A stretch of DNA of 33,324 bases. It comes from Syntrophaceae bacterium UBA2188. GTDB taxonomy: Bacteria > Desulfobacterota > BSN033 > UBA1163. Location: contig DCVM01000157.1 in NCBI GenBank assembly GCA_002327985.1, positions 1 through 33,324 of the forward strand, given 5' to 3'. The notes below the pieces were generated by a model that ran no database searches, had not been told where the DNA came from, and worked only from the letters and a program-made list of their open reading frames with translations. A program made the translations under genes and the position numbers. Positions 16,218 to 23,984 of this stretch are shown in pieces. How positions within the stretch are numbered: position 1 is the first letter of the stretch; each line of letters opens with the position of its first letter.

Positions 16218-18101
16218 ATGGGGAAGAAAAAAAAGCATAAAAAAGCGATCACAGATCAATCCAGGGAAACGCGGCATCCTCAGTCTCTTCCCAAGCCACC
16301 TAAACACAAGTTGACCTTCGTGGAGAAGGCCACCCTTTGGACTGACCGCCATGCCGTGCCTTTGCTCGCAGCCATTCTTCTCCTTGGCCTTCTCGTCAGA
16401 ATTGCGGCCCTTCTCGGTTGGAGCAACAGCATCTACTCTGATTATCTCCTGTGGGATGAGAAAATCTATCATACATGGGCGACAAAGATCGCCAACGGGA
16501 CATTCCAATCCTCCGCTGCATACGAAATGGCTCCCTTTCCTGCTTATCTCATGGCCTTCATCTATTGGCTCTTCTCCCCAAATATTATCTATATCCGGAT
16601 CATAAACATCGTGTTCGGGATTCTGACATGCTGGCTCATCTACCTCATCGGGAAGGAGCTGGTGAACCGTCCAGCAGGCCTGTTAGCATGCCTCATCGCC
16701 TGCCTTTATAAACCTTTTATCTTCTACAGCATCGTTCCCCTTAAAACAACTCTGGCCGTAACCCTGTTTACCCTCGCCATCTGGCTTCTGATCAGCATCA
16801 TGAGCAGAAACTCCCTGCGCAAGGCCCTTTTTTTAGGCATTGCAGTGGGCCTTGTTTTTAATGTCCGCCCGAATGCAGGCATCCTTATCCCCTTTTTACC
16901 GTTGATCATCCTCTGGACCATGTACCGGGAAAAGAAACCTATCGCCATTATGGCCACTACATTAATCGTTTATATCCTGGGCATTTCTGCAGTCCTCTCC
17001 CCTTTCATGATCCGCAATTACCTCGTCACAGGAGGCAAGGCCACCGCGACAACAACTTCCCAAGCGGGATTCAACCTCTACATATGCAACAACCTTGAAA
17101 AAAGTTATCCCTTTCCTTTCGCGATCACCTCCCCCAATGAACAAGGTATCCAGTTCACCATTGAGGCCAGCCGTCGGGTAGGAAGAAAACTTTCCTCCAC
17201 GGAGGCGTCTGCGTATTGGCGAAATGAAGTAATACGATCGGTCCTGCAAAACCCGTTCGCTTACCTCAAAAAATACATCCTTAAAACGATTCGGTTTTTG
17301 GGGAGGGTCGAGCACGACGATCATTACCACATCGGCTTTATGAGTCATATTGTCCCCTTCTTCAAGCTCCCATTCTTTGCCTTCTGGTTTGTTCTTCCTC
17401 TTGGCATGGCAGGAATGCTGATGACCTTGTGGCGCTCTCGAAAATCGTTCGCCATGCTATCTGTCTTTCTCCTGTACGCCTCAACCTTGATCGTCTTTTT
17501 CTCCAACGGCCGTGTGAGGCTTTTGCTTCTCTCCATCCTCATCCCTATGGCTGCGATTGGACTCATGGAATTGTATTCCTATATTAAAAAGAAGCAATTC
17601 AAAAGGGTATGGATCTTTCTTGGTATCGTCATACTCTTTTCTGTCGTGGAATTCTGGCCGCGTGAGGACAGAGGTCATATGACGGCCTATTACAATACCC
17701 ATGCTATTGTCCTGAATGCCAAGGGATTCAAAAAGGAGGCAATCCGTTACTGGGAAGCGTCATCAAACAAGAAAGGACATTATTCCCCCTTCGCCAATCT
17801 CGCCCTGGCAGAAGTTTACATCGCAAGAGGAAACATTAAGAAAGCCTTATCCTACCTCGACAAAATCGACGACACCTCTTTTGCCGCTGCCAGCAAATAC
17901 GAGGTGATGGGCGACATCGCGGTGCGGGAGGATCAAATCGAAAAGGCCGTGAATTCATATGAGCGAGCCATTACGATCAACTCGGGGCTACGAGCTCCCC
18001 GTCTTAAGTTGATTAGGGTTCTGGAGAAGATCGATCCGGGGAGGGCCGCGGAGGAGCAGGAAAAGCTAAAATATATTAACTCATTTTACAATGTTTACTG
18101 A
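16218..18101 (+). CDS. GT39/ArnT-like membrane glycosyltransferase with C-terminal TPR region
   Basis: 627 residues. A lysine-rich cytoplasmic start is followed by about 10-11 membrane helices (roughly residues 45-490). The first periplasmic loop holds LLWDEKIYHTWA with Asp80-Glu81, the catalytic acidic pair expected in GT-C enzymes that use polyprenyl-phosphate sugars. After residue 500 come helix-pair repeats of TPR type (HAIVLNAKGFKKEAIRYWEA, ANLALAEVYIARGNIKKALS, YEVMGDIAVREDQIEKAVNS). It probably transfers a sugar on the periplasmic face, with the TPR part for partner binding. The ribosome site is weak (AGGAA almost abutting the ATG). It is the last gene of the + strand block and may or may not belong to it functionally. 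Confidence 0.75.
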   Translation: MGKKKKHKKAITDQSRETRHPQSLPKPPKHKLTFVEKATLWTDRHAVPLLAAILLLGLLVRIAALLGWSNSIYSDYLLWDEKIYHTWATKIANGTFQSSAAYEMAPFPAYLMAFIYWLFSPNIIYIRIINIVFGILTCWLIYLIGKELVNRPAGLLACLIACLYKPFIFYSIVPLKTTLAVTLFTLAIWLLISIMSRNSLRKALFLGIAVGLVFNVRPNAGILIPFLPLIILWTMYREKKPIAIMATTLIVYILGISAVLSPFMIRNYLVTGGKATATTTSQAGFNLYICNNLEKSYPFPFAITSPNEQGIQFTIEASRRVGRKLSSTEASAYWRNEVIRSVLQNPFAYLKKYILKTIRFLGRVEHDDHYHIGFMSHIVPFFKLPFFAFWFVLPLGMAGMLMTLWRSRKSFAMLSVFLLYASTLIVFFSNGRVRLLLLSILIPMAAIGLMELYSYIKKKQFKRVWIFLGIVILFSVVEFWPREDRGHMTAYYNTHAIVLNAKGFKKEAIRYWEASSNKKGHYSPFANLALAEVYIARGNIKKALSYLDKIDDTSFAAASKYEVMGDIAVREDQIEKAVNSYERAITINSGLRAPRLKLIRVLEKIDPGRAAEEQEKLKYINSFYNVY

Positions 18102-18122
18102 TCAGGAAGGCGCTGTAACCAG

Positions 18123-18599
18123 TTATTCTTTTTCTTCCCCCCTTTTGTAGTACTCGGAGATTTGGGGAATCAAGTTTTTGGCTCTCAAACTCAAATCAGC
18201 CCTTCCCTCCCTTTCCAGGTATCCTGTGATCGATTCCAGAAAGACTTGAACCGTAGCGGGCGGGCAGTGTAGTTTGATGGGAGGGATCTCTCCCAATTCA
18301 TTCTCAATCAAACTCACGAGTCTTTGGACAACTTCTTTATCCGTTCCTAAAAAGAGTGTAGAAATTTCTTTCCCTTTTATCCTCTCGGTAAACACCGAGG
18401 CAGAGGCAATGGTGACCGCACAGCCGAAGGATAGAAATTTGGCATCTTCGACCCTCCCCTCTTTTATCTTCAAATAAAGTTTGGTGGTGTCCCCACAAAC
18501 AGGGTTATTAATCGCCCCCATTCCTTCTGGGTTTTCTATTTCCCCCACATTTTGGGGATTTCGGAAATGCTCCTTGATCTTCTCATTTAGTTCTAACAT
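18123..18599 (-). CDS. IscU/NifU-like Fe-S cluster scaffold
   Basis: 158 residues with the three scaffold cysteines in their standard contexts: C35 in NPVCGD, C60 in SFGCA and C112 in KLHCPPA. Asp37 after the first cysteine is also the conserved one. It should assemble and hand on 2Fe-2S or 4Fe-4S clusters in the cytoplasm. The N-terminal LNEKIKEHFRNPQNVGEIENP is the classic start. No IscS/NifS or NifU C-terminal domain is adjacent, so it is an orphan copy here. The ATG at 18599 is preceded by GAGGG 7 bases upstream. It is convergent with the glycosyltransferase gene. Local radical SAM enzymes are plausible clients, but that is inference. Confidence 0.88.
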   Translation of the reverse strand: MLELNEKIKEHFRNPQNVGEIENPEGMGAINNPVCGDTTKLYLKIKEGRVEDAKFLSFGCAVTIASASVFTERIKGKEISTLFLGTDKEVVQRLVSLIENELGEIPPIKLHCPPATVQVFLESITGYLEREGRADLSLRAKNLIPQISEYYKRGEEKE

Positions 18600-18654
18600 C
18601 TGATGCCCTCGTTTTTTATTTCATTTTAAAAAAACCAAAGACAAAACTCAAAGA

Positions 18655-20688
18655 TCAATCTTTCGCAACAGGGATTTTAACTCTAATATTTTCTCTTTTC
18701 CCTTTGAGGCTTGCATTATATCTAAGAAGATTTTCGTCATGGTCTCTTGCAAACTGATGAAGGGTCTCTACTTGAAGCGGATGCGAAGAACAATCAAGGG
18801 GATTTTTTTCATCTGGATCAAGTTTTAAGTCAAAAACCCAGCATCGATTCTTCTTTAAAGAATACTGAACTTTGATGAGATCGTTATCCAATGATGAGAT
18901 GGACTCTTCATATCCGTAAAAGAAGATAGTTTTTCGCCTCAATTTATAGTGAAAAAGGGACTCGCCATCAAAGATCATTGAAGAATATGGAATTCCTGCT
19001 GCATCAAGGAGGGTTGGCAAGATATCCACATGGCTAGTCGGAAAGTCAATTGTTTTAGGTTTGAAAAGCGCTGGCTGATAGAAGAGGGCAGGAGTTTCCA
19101 GGTTCTCATTATAACTGTAACGATAGTGCATAAAATTATTAGGATGGTGTTGACCAAAGGCTTGGCCATGGTCTCCCACGATAACCAAAATGGTGCGCTC
19201 CATTCGGCCTTGTTCTTTCAGATGATCAACAACACGTTGAATCATATGGTCCAGGAGATTTAGATTACTATAATAGCGACTGATCAGACGTCCATCCTCT
19301 TGCATGATACGGTATTTCTCGCCATAGTCAAAATAAGGGAAATGGGCGGCAAAGCTGATGTAGATTCCCAGAAATGGCTCTCTGGCTTGGCTCAATCTCT
19401 GGATGAAGAAATCCACTGTCTGAACTTCATCTCTTGCGATATAACGCCCCAGGGAATGAAATTCTTCCTTTATTTTAAATTTCATATTTTCATAACTATG
19501 AATTTCTCGAAGATTACTATTTTTGATAAATTTTGATGGAAAGTACCAGGAGATGGATGAAGGGGTCACTAAAAAACAATCATATTCCTCGCCCAGCCAA
19601 TTATAAATGGCTGGGACAGTGGCATCGACACGTGTGCCGAAATTCTCACGGTTAAAAAAATCATAAAAACCACTGAACAATGAAAAAATGGCTTTGGTAC
19701 TGACGTTGGAGGTCGTATAGTGCTTTTTTAAAAACCACCCCTCTTTTGAAAGGTGATGGAGAAAAGGCATGGGGATAGGGTTACCATAGCTGGTATCAAA
19801 GATATATCGAGTCCCAACCGACTCCATGATAAAAAAGACGACATTCCACGGGTGGGTATTTTTAGCTGGGAGAAATTTATCGGGCTTTAATGGATGGCCT
19901 TCCATGGATGGAGGAGGGAGGGGTCCTGACCTACTTCCCTTCAGCCTATTGATATTTCGATGGTCGGCAGAATGTTTGAAGAATATATTATCGGCTACAT
20001 CAGAGAGAAGAAAAAGGGCTGGATTTAATCGTATCTCATCAGGAATAGGTTTGGCTCTACCGTTGACTGCGAAAAGAGAAATCGATAATAGCAAGATAAC
20101 CAATACAATAGAAACCCTGGCCATCCAAATCCTTAACCCAAGCGGGGAAAGAAAAACCAACCAAAAAAGTCCAACCAGGAGGAGGAGAAATAGATAATCT
20201 TTTATCTCAATGAGTTTAACTGTTTCCATCAATGAAATGCCCGAAAAGGCCTCTTTGATCGCGGAAGTATCGAGCCCTGTTTGAACATCAAATAGCAGAC
20301 GCCCATGAACTCCGTGAACGAGAAGTACCACGACCAACACCATCTGTAAAAAGATAATCCCTGATATCTTTATAATAGAAAATGATTGGAAGGGATGGAT
20401 CCAATGGAACAGTCGAGACAGGAGCCAAGAAAATAAGAGACAGACCATGACAAAGGCAAGATCATAGGGCAGATAAACAAGGGTAAACCATACTGGATGT
20501 TGGATCGGATTAAAATCAAAGGGTCTGACAGGGTTGGTAAACAGACCGATCGTGAGTTGAATCCGATAGACAAATACCATCGTCAACAAACAGATAAAAA
20601 GGGCAAAGGAGGACGGACTGTAAGAAACGATTCGGGTGAGCCAATCGGAGTATTGCCTTGATAGACCTTTCACTTCTATGTTGACCAT
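18655..20688 (-). CDS. membrane sulfatase/LTA-synthase-fold enzyme
   Basis: 677 residues from ATG 20688. Four to five N-terminal membrane helices (about residues 20-230) precede an extracytoplasmic alkaline-phosphatase-superfamily domain: VVFFIMESVGTRYIFD (first metal aspartate/glutamate region), a TTSNVSTKAIFSLFSG segment that should hold the nucleophile, SFAAHFPYFDY, IVGDHGQAFGQH with metal ligands, and TSHVDILPTLLDAAG. Relatives include LtaS, OpgB and EptA, which move phosphoglycerol or phosphoethanolamine groups onto envelope glycans or lipids. Neighbouring LPS genes support an envelope role. A TTG start at 20784 would add 32 residues encoded partly by a stem-loop and is not preferred. 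The exact transferred group is unknown. Confidence 0.8.
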   Translation of the reverse strand: MVNIEVKGLSRQYSDWLTRIVSYSPSSFALFICLLTMVFVYRIQLTIGLFTNPVRPFDFNPIQHPVWFTLVYLPYDLAFVMVCLLFSWLLSRLFHWIHPFQSFSIIKISGIIFLQMVLVVVLLVHGVHGRLLFDVQTGLDTSAIKEAFSGISLMETVKLIEIKDYLFLLLLVGLFWLVFLSPLGLRIWMARVSIVLVILLLSISLFAVNGRAKPIPDEIRLNPALFLLSDVADNIFFKHSADHRNINRLKGSRSGPLPPPSMEGHPLKPDKFLPAKNTHPWNVVFFIMESVGTRYIFDTSYGNPIPMPFLHHLSKEGWFLKKHYTTSNVSTKAIFSLFSGFYDFFNRENFGTRVDATVPAIYNWLGEEYDCFLVTPSSISWYFPSKFIKNSNLREIHSYENMKFKIKEEFHSLGRYIARDEVQTVDFFIQRLSQAREPFLGIYISFAAHFPYFDYGEKYRIMQEDGRLISRYYSNLNLLDHMIQRVVDHLKEQGRMERTILVIVGDHGQAFGQHHPNNFMHYRYSYNENLETPALFYQPALFKPKTIDFPTSHVDILPTLLDAAGIPYSSMIFDGESLFHYKLRRKTIFFYGYEESISSLDNDLIKVQYSLKKNRCWVFDLKLDPDEKNPLDCSSHPLQVETLHQFARDHDENLLRYNASLKGKRENIRVKIPVAKD

Positions 20689-20716
20689 AGCGAGAATTTC
20701 CGGATTCCAACACTTA

Positions 20717-20745
20717 CCCCATTCTCTCCCGAAGGGAGAGTGGGG
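20717..20745. repeat. stem-loop between divergent envelope genes
   Basis: CTCTCCC (20724-20730), a GAA loop and GGGAGAG (20734-20740) form a perfect 7-bp hairpin, extended by a further A-CCCC/T-GGGG stem of 5 bp with a two-base bulge. It lies in the 5' leader of the - strand sulfatase-fold gene and between that gene and the + strand acyltransferase. It could be a regulatory hairpin or a REP-type element. Confidence 0.5.
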
Positions 20746-20871
20746 GAATGAAATGATGATAAACAAAATGGATCCAAAGGTCAATCCTGCTTTGGAAACC
20801 CAATCTTCAGGATATCTCTTGAAATATGACCTAAAATAATCTATGGTGATATCGGTTGATCGCCTTTGCTT

Positions 20872-21816
20872 ATGTTTCGTTATTCCATGGGAATCACTTC
20901 ATTTAGAAAAATAAAATATGGGCTCGGGGATTTCCTTGCAAATACCTTACTCACTTTTTCCATCCCGATTTTTCGTCATCTATCCCCAAAAGGCCTGGCC
21001 TTTTTGGCAAAGGTCATGGGGACGTTCGTTTTTACCTTTTTTAAAAAATACAGAGTACGGGTGATCAGCAATCTCTCCGTGGCCTTTGGAAGAGAAAAAG
21101 AGATGGGTGAGATGAGAAGGCTTGCCAGGGAAATCTTTTTCCATTTTACCCTTACCCCTCTGGAATCCATTTATTTGATTGCCAACGCTCTCCCTTTTGA
21201 GCGATTTATCTTGAAGATTAAAATCAAGGGAAAAGAACATTTGGACGTCGCCTTGGCTAAAAAAAAGGGGGTTATCGCTCTGGGTGCCCATTTGGGAGCT
21301 TTTACACTATTGGGAACAAGACTGGGTGTGGAGGGCTATCCTGTGAATATCATTATCAATCAGGGTAATTTCCAAAAATTATGGAAAAGGCTGAATGCCT
21401 TTCAAGAAATCGTTGGCCAGAAAATCTTTTCCCCTAAACCCACCACTACGTCTATCAAAAAATCTCTTAACTGCCTTCACCGAAATGAAATCCTTTATCT
21501 TGTAGCAGATGAGCAACAGAGGCGAGGGGGGATTCCTGTCCCGTTCTTCGGCCAGACAGCTTTCACTCCTACCGGGCCTGCTCTCTTCTCCATCAAGACA
21601 GGGGCTTCGATCTTGCCCATGTATATTCTGAGAGAGGATAGAATTCGATGGACATTGATCATTGGTCATCCCATCGAAATAGAACGCACATCGGACGAGA
21701 GGAGGGATATCGAGACATTGACCGCAACATTTACAAAGGCCATTGAGGAATTAATCAGACAAACTCCGAGCCAATGGACCTGGCTTAATCGGCGCTGGAA
21801 ATTGCCACCAAAATAA
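20872..21816 (+). CDS. LpxL/HtrB-like lipid A acyltransferase family protein
   Basis: 314 residues from ATG 20872 (ATG 20887 is also possible). The family pattern is clear: an N-terminal amphipathic/membrane segment, then HLGAFTLLG at residues 140-148, ADEQQRRGGIPVPFFGQTAF with the conserved substrate-site residues, and TPSQWTWLNRRWK at the end. Normal members add secondary acyl chains to lipid A at the inner membrane using a His-x4-Glu/Asp dyad in a sequence like HLGNWELLG. Here the residue at the acidic position is Thr145 and the preceding N-W are A-F, so the usual catalytic acid is missing. It may be inactive, use another residue or do another reaction. Confidence 0.82.
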   Translation: MFRYSMGITSFRKIKYGLGDFLANTLLTFSIPIFRHLSPKGLAFLAKVMGTFVFTFFKKYRVRVISNLSVAFGREKEMGEMRRLAREIFFHFTLTPLESIYLIANALPFERFILKIKIKGKEHLDVALAKKKGVIALGAHLGAFTLLGTRLGVEGYPVNIIINQGNFQKLWKRLNAFQEIVGQKIFSPKPTTTSIKKSLNCLHRNEILYLVADEQQRRGGIPVPFFGQTAFTPTGPALFSIKTGASILPMYILREDRIRWTLIIGHPIEIERTSDERRDIETLTATFTKAIEELIRQTPSQWTWLNRRWKLPPK

Positions 21817-21899
21817 ATAGAATGGCAGTGAACCAAGGGAATATAAAACGGGTCGGTATGATTCGTTATCATTTGGATCCTTCGAGGTTGAAGGTTTTC

Positions 21900-21928
21900 T
21901 TGACATAGGAAGTGAGGAAGTATAATAT
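21900..21928 (+). promoter_or_regulatory. promoter of gmhA, possibly leaderless
   Basis: TTGACA at 21900-21905 is followed by TATAATAT at 21921-21928. Taking TAATAT as the -10 gives a 17-base spacer; TATAAT gives 15. The gmhA ATG at 21937 would fall at or within a few bases of the transcription start, and no ribosome site lies between. The message may be leaderless. Confidence 0.5.
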
Positions 21929-21936
21929 TTTGGACA

Positions 21937-22518
21937 ATGGAAAATATCATTCTAAAGCGATTTAAAGAAAGTTCTGAAGTTAAAGTGCGTTTTCTTAAAG
22001 AAAACCTCCCCAAACTTCTCGATGTGGTCAGATTGGTCTCTCATACCTTTGAGAAGGGGAACAAACTCTTTTTCTTTGGAAATGGTGGAAGTGCTGCTGA
22101 TGCTCAGCATTTGGCAGCGGAATTTGTCAACCGATATGTCATGGACCGCCCTCCCCTGCCAGCGATTGCCCTCACAACAGATACCTCTATCCTTACTAGT
22201 GTCTCCAATGACCTTGCCTTTAATGAGATCTTTGCTAAGCAACTTAGAGCTCTCGGTAAGGAAGGGGATGTCGCCATTGGCATCAGCACGAGCGGGAGTT
22301 CTCAGAATGTCATCAAAGCGTTTGACGTAGCGAAAGAGATGGGGATGAAAACGGTCGCCTTGACTGGAAATGACGGGGGGGTCATTGCAAAAATGGCTGA
22401 TTTCCCTCTAATCGTTCCTTCCACCAGCACACCTCGTATTCAAGAAACTCACATTCTCATCGGACATATCCTCTGTGAAATGGTGGAGCACTCTCTCTTC
22501 TTTAAGGTGACCCCGTGA
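21937..22518 (+). CDS. gmhA: sedoheptulose-7-phosphate isomerase (phosphoheptose isomerase)
   Basis: 193 residues, the usual GmhA length. It has the SIS-fold motif FFFGNGGSAADAQHLAAEF with the catalytic glutamate, GREGDV-like GKEGDVAIGISTSGSSQNVI for phosphate binding, and RIQETHILIGHILCEMVE carrying the C-terminal catalytic histidine. It converts sedoheptulose 7-phosphate to D-glycero-D-manno-heptose 7-phosphate, the first step of ADP-heptose synthesis for the LPS inner core. The distance from the start to the GNGGS motif matches known members, which supports ATG 21937. Neighbours with lipid A-type and phosphotransferase-type functions fit an envelope cluster. Confidence 0.93.
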   Translation: MENIILKRFKESSEVKVRFLKENLPKLLDVVRLVSHTFEKGNKLFFFGNGGSAADAQHLAAEFVNRYVMDRPPLPAIALTTDTSILTSVSNDLAFNEIFAKQLRALGKEGDVAIGISTSGSSQNVIKAFDVAKEMGMKTVALTGNDGGVIAKMADFPLIVPSTSTPRIQETHILIGHILCEMVEHSLFFKVTP

Positions 22519-22570
22519 TGGGTAGTGGTCGGTAATCAGTTAGAAAATAAAGGCCTCGTCTTACGGTAAA

Positions 22571-22590
22571 CCTGCCTGCCGGTAGGCAGG
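22571..22590. repeat. short palindromic repeat (REP-like)
   Basis: CCTGCCTGCCGGTAGGCAGG is a hairpin with a 7-bp stem (CCTGCCT/AGGCAGG) and a GCCGGT loop in the gap after gmhA. Similar GC-rich palindromes are scattered in many uncultured bacterial genomes. It could also stop transcription weakly, though no T-run follows. Confidence 0.55.
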
Positions 22591-22660
22591 GATGCTCGTA
22601 TATGGATGCTGGATACTCGAATTTCTAACCTCGAGCTTATTGAAGGAAGGAGTTTCATCG

Positions 22661-22855
22661 ATGTTGGAATGTCATGTAGAAAAAAACAAAGCCCGATGTA
22701 CTTGTACTTATGAACCTTGTGACCGTAAAGGGAAATGCTGTGAGTGCATTGCTTATCACTGGGGGATGAAGCAGCTCCCGGGTTGTTTCTTCTCCCCTGA
22801 GGGAGAACGATCTTACGATCGTTCGATCCGTCGATTTATTGCTGAAAACAGGTGA
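22661..22855 (+). CDS. small cysteine-rich DUF6485-type protein
   Basis: 64 residues from ATG 22661, with GAAGGAAGG about 10 bases upstream; an extension back to 22592 is not needed. The order of cysteines is Cys-x8-Cys-x-Cys-x4-Cys and then KGKCCECIAYH, ending with LPGCFF and YDRSIRRFI. I recognise this as the DUF6485 pattern (ECxxEKN, CTYEPC, KGKCCEC, LPACFF). The cysteines suggest metal binding. Function is unknown; such proteins are common in anaerobes. Confidence 0.75.
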   Translation: MLECHVEKNKARCTCTYEPCDRKGKCCECIAYHWGMKQLPGCFFSPEGERSYDRSIRRFIAENR

Positions 22856-22860
22856 AAATT

Positions 22861-22951
22861 TGGAATGTTGGAATATGGGAAGAATGGAATAATGTATTTA
22901 AAAATAGAACCCCCTTAACTGCAATCATCATTCCACGATTCCATTATTCCA
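22861..22951. repeat. imperfect inverted repeat of GGAAT-type units
   Basis: The left part (22861-22894) repeats TGGAAT-like units and ends in TGGAATAATG; the right part (22929-22951) is a series of ATTCCA units containing CATTATTCCA, the exact complement of that 10-mer. The arms can fold across a 34-base loop. It fills the gap between the DUF6485 gene and the GalT-like gene. Confidence 0.5.
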
Positions 22952-22967
22952 GTAATGAGGGGAAGCC

Positions 22968-23984
22968 ATGGAAATCAAGTTTGAACGATTTCATCTCCAA
23001 TCAGATCTTCGTTCTCCCCTCGTCGGATTTGAAACAATTTCCGTGCCTACAGAGGTCCGGATCGACCCCCTAACCAAACGGCGTAGCCGGATCATCACTT
23101 GGGGCCTTCTCTCTCCGGCGAGATTTGACTTTTCCAAAATAACCGATGGGTCTCAGGAGTGCTTCTTCTGTCCGGAAAATGTTCTATACAAAACCCCCCA
23201 GTTTATAAAAGAAATCATCCCAGAAGGAAGGGTTCGTATCGGAAAAGCAGTGGGTTTCCCGAACTTGAATCCCGTTGGATCTTATGGAAGTGTGGTCGTT
23301 CTCTGTCATGAGCATTTTCTCAATCTCAACCAATTCACTCCTGAAATGTACGAAGACGGTTTTTCTGTTGCTATCGAAATCATTCGGAGGACCATGGCTA
23401 TTGACCCGGATACCCGTTATTGGCAAATCAGCCAAAACTTCCTTGCCCCGGGGGGAAGCACTATCCTTCACCCTCATCTTCAAGTCATTGGCGATCCCGT
23501 TCCGACGAATGAGATGGAGGCATTATTAAATGCAAGCTCCTCCTATCACCAAAGAAATGGAACGCTCTACTGGCAGGATCTAATCCAGATTGAAAAGGGC
23601 CTTGAAAAACGATATATCACAAATATCGGGAAGGTCCACTGGTTTGTTTCTTTTGCCCCTATCGGATTTAATGAAGTGTGTGGAAGCGTAGAAGGCCACG
23701 GTTCCGTCACCGCTCTGGCCAGGGAAGAGATCTCTTCTTTAGCCACAGGGATTCTCTCAACTTTGAAATATTATGATGAAAAAGACCTGAACAGTTTCAA
23801 TTTCTCCATCTACTCCATCTCCGGCGAAGACTATTACCAACTTCTATTGCGAATCATCTCCAGAACCCCTCTTCAACCTTATTACCTAAATGACTGCACC
23901 TCCTTCGAAGTTCTTCAGTCTGAATTAACGGCTAACATCATCCCCGAGGAACTCTGCCATGGAATCCGACCTTACTTTCCCTGA
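22968..23984 (+). CDS. GalT-like nucleotidyltransferase (HIT superfamily)
   Basis: 338 residues resembling galactose-1-phosphate uridylyltransferase and related HIT enzymes. An N-terminal zinc-type pair is in ECFFCPEN (C65, C68), and the active-site HPHLQ is at 168-172, with His170 as the expected nucleotidylated residue. NPVGSYGSVVVLCHEH and NFSIYSISGEDYY are family-like strands. Substrate in GalT is a hexose 1-phosphate and UDP-sugar; relatives use ADP or other nucleotides, so the exact reaction is open. The start has a good GAGGGG site. Its 3' end overlaps the phosphatase gene by 26 bases, so the two are probably co-translated. Confidence 0.8.
   Translation: MEIKFERFHLQSDLRSPLVGFETISVPTEVRIDPLTKRRSRIITWGLLSPARFDFSKITDGSQECFFCPENVLYKTPQFIKEIIPEGRVRIGKAVGFPNLNPVGSYGSVVVLCHEHFLNLNQFTPEMYEDGFSVAIEIIRRTMAIDPDTRYWQISQNFLAPGGSTILHPHLQVIGDPVPTNEMEALLNASSSYHQRNGTLYWQDLIQIEKGLEKRYITNIGKVHWFVSFAPIGFNEVCGSVEGHGSVTALAREEISSLATGILSTLKYYDEKDLNSFNFSIYSISGEDYYQLLLRIISRTPLQPYYLNDCTSFEVLQSELTANIIPEELCHGIRPYFP

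Noticed and set aside
16962..17702. Antisense reading frames within the glycosyltransferase gene
   Set aside because: No ribosome sites or recognisable motifs; the + strand frame explains the DNA.
20689..20784. TTG start adding 32 residues to the sulfatase-fold protein
   Set aside because: The added stretch is partly encoded by a stem-loop; ATG 20688 leaves the first membrane helix intact.
22592..22660. Upstream extension of the DUF6485 gene
   Set aside because: The family starts with the ECxxEKN-like segment, and a good ribosome site lies before ATG 22661.
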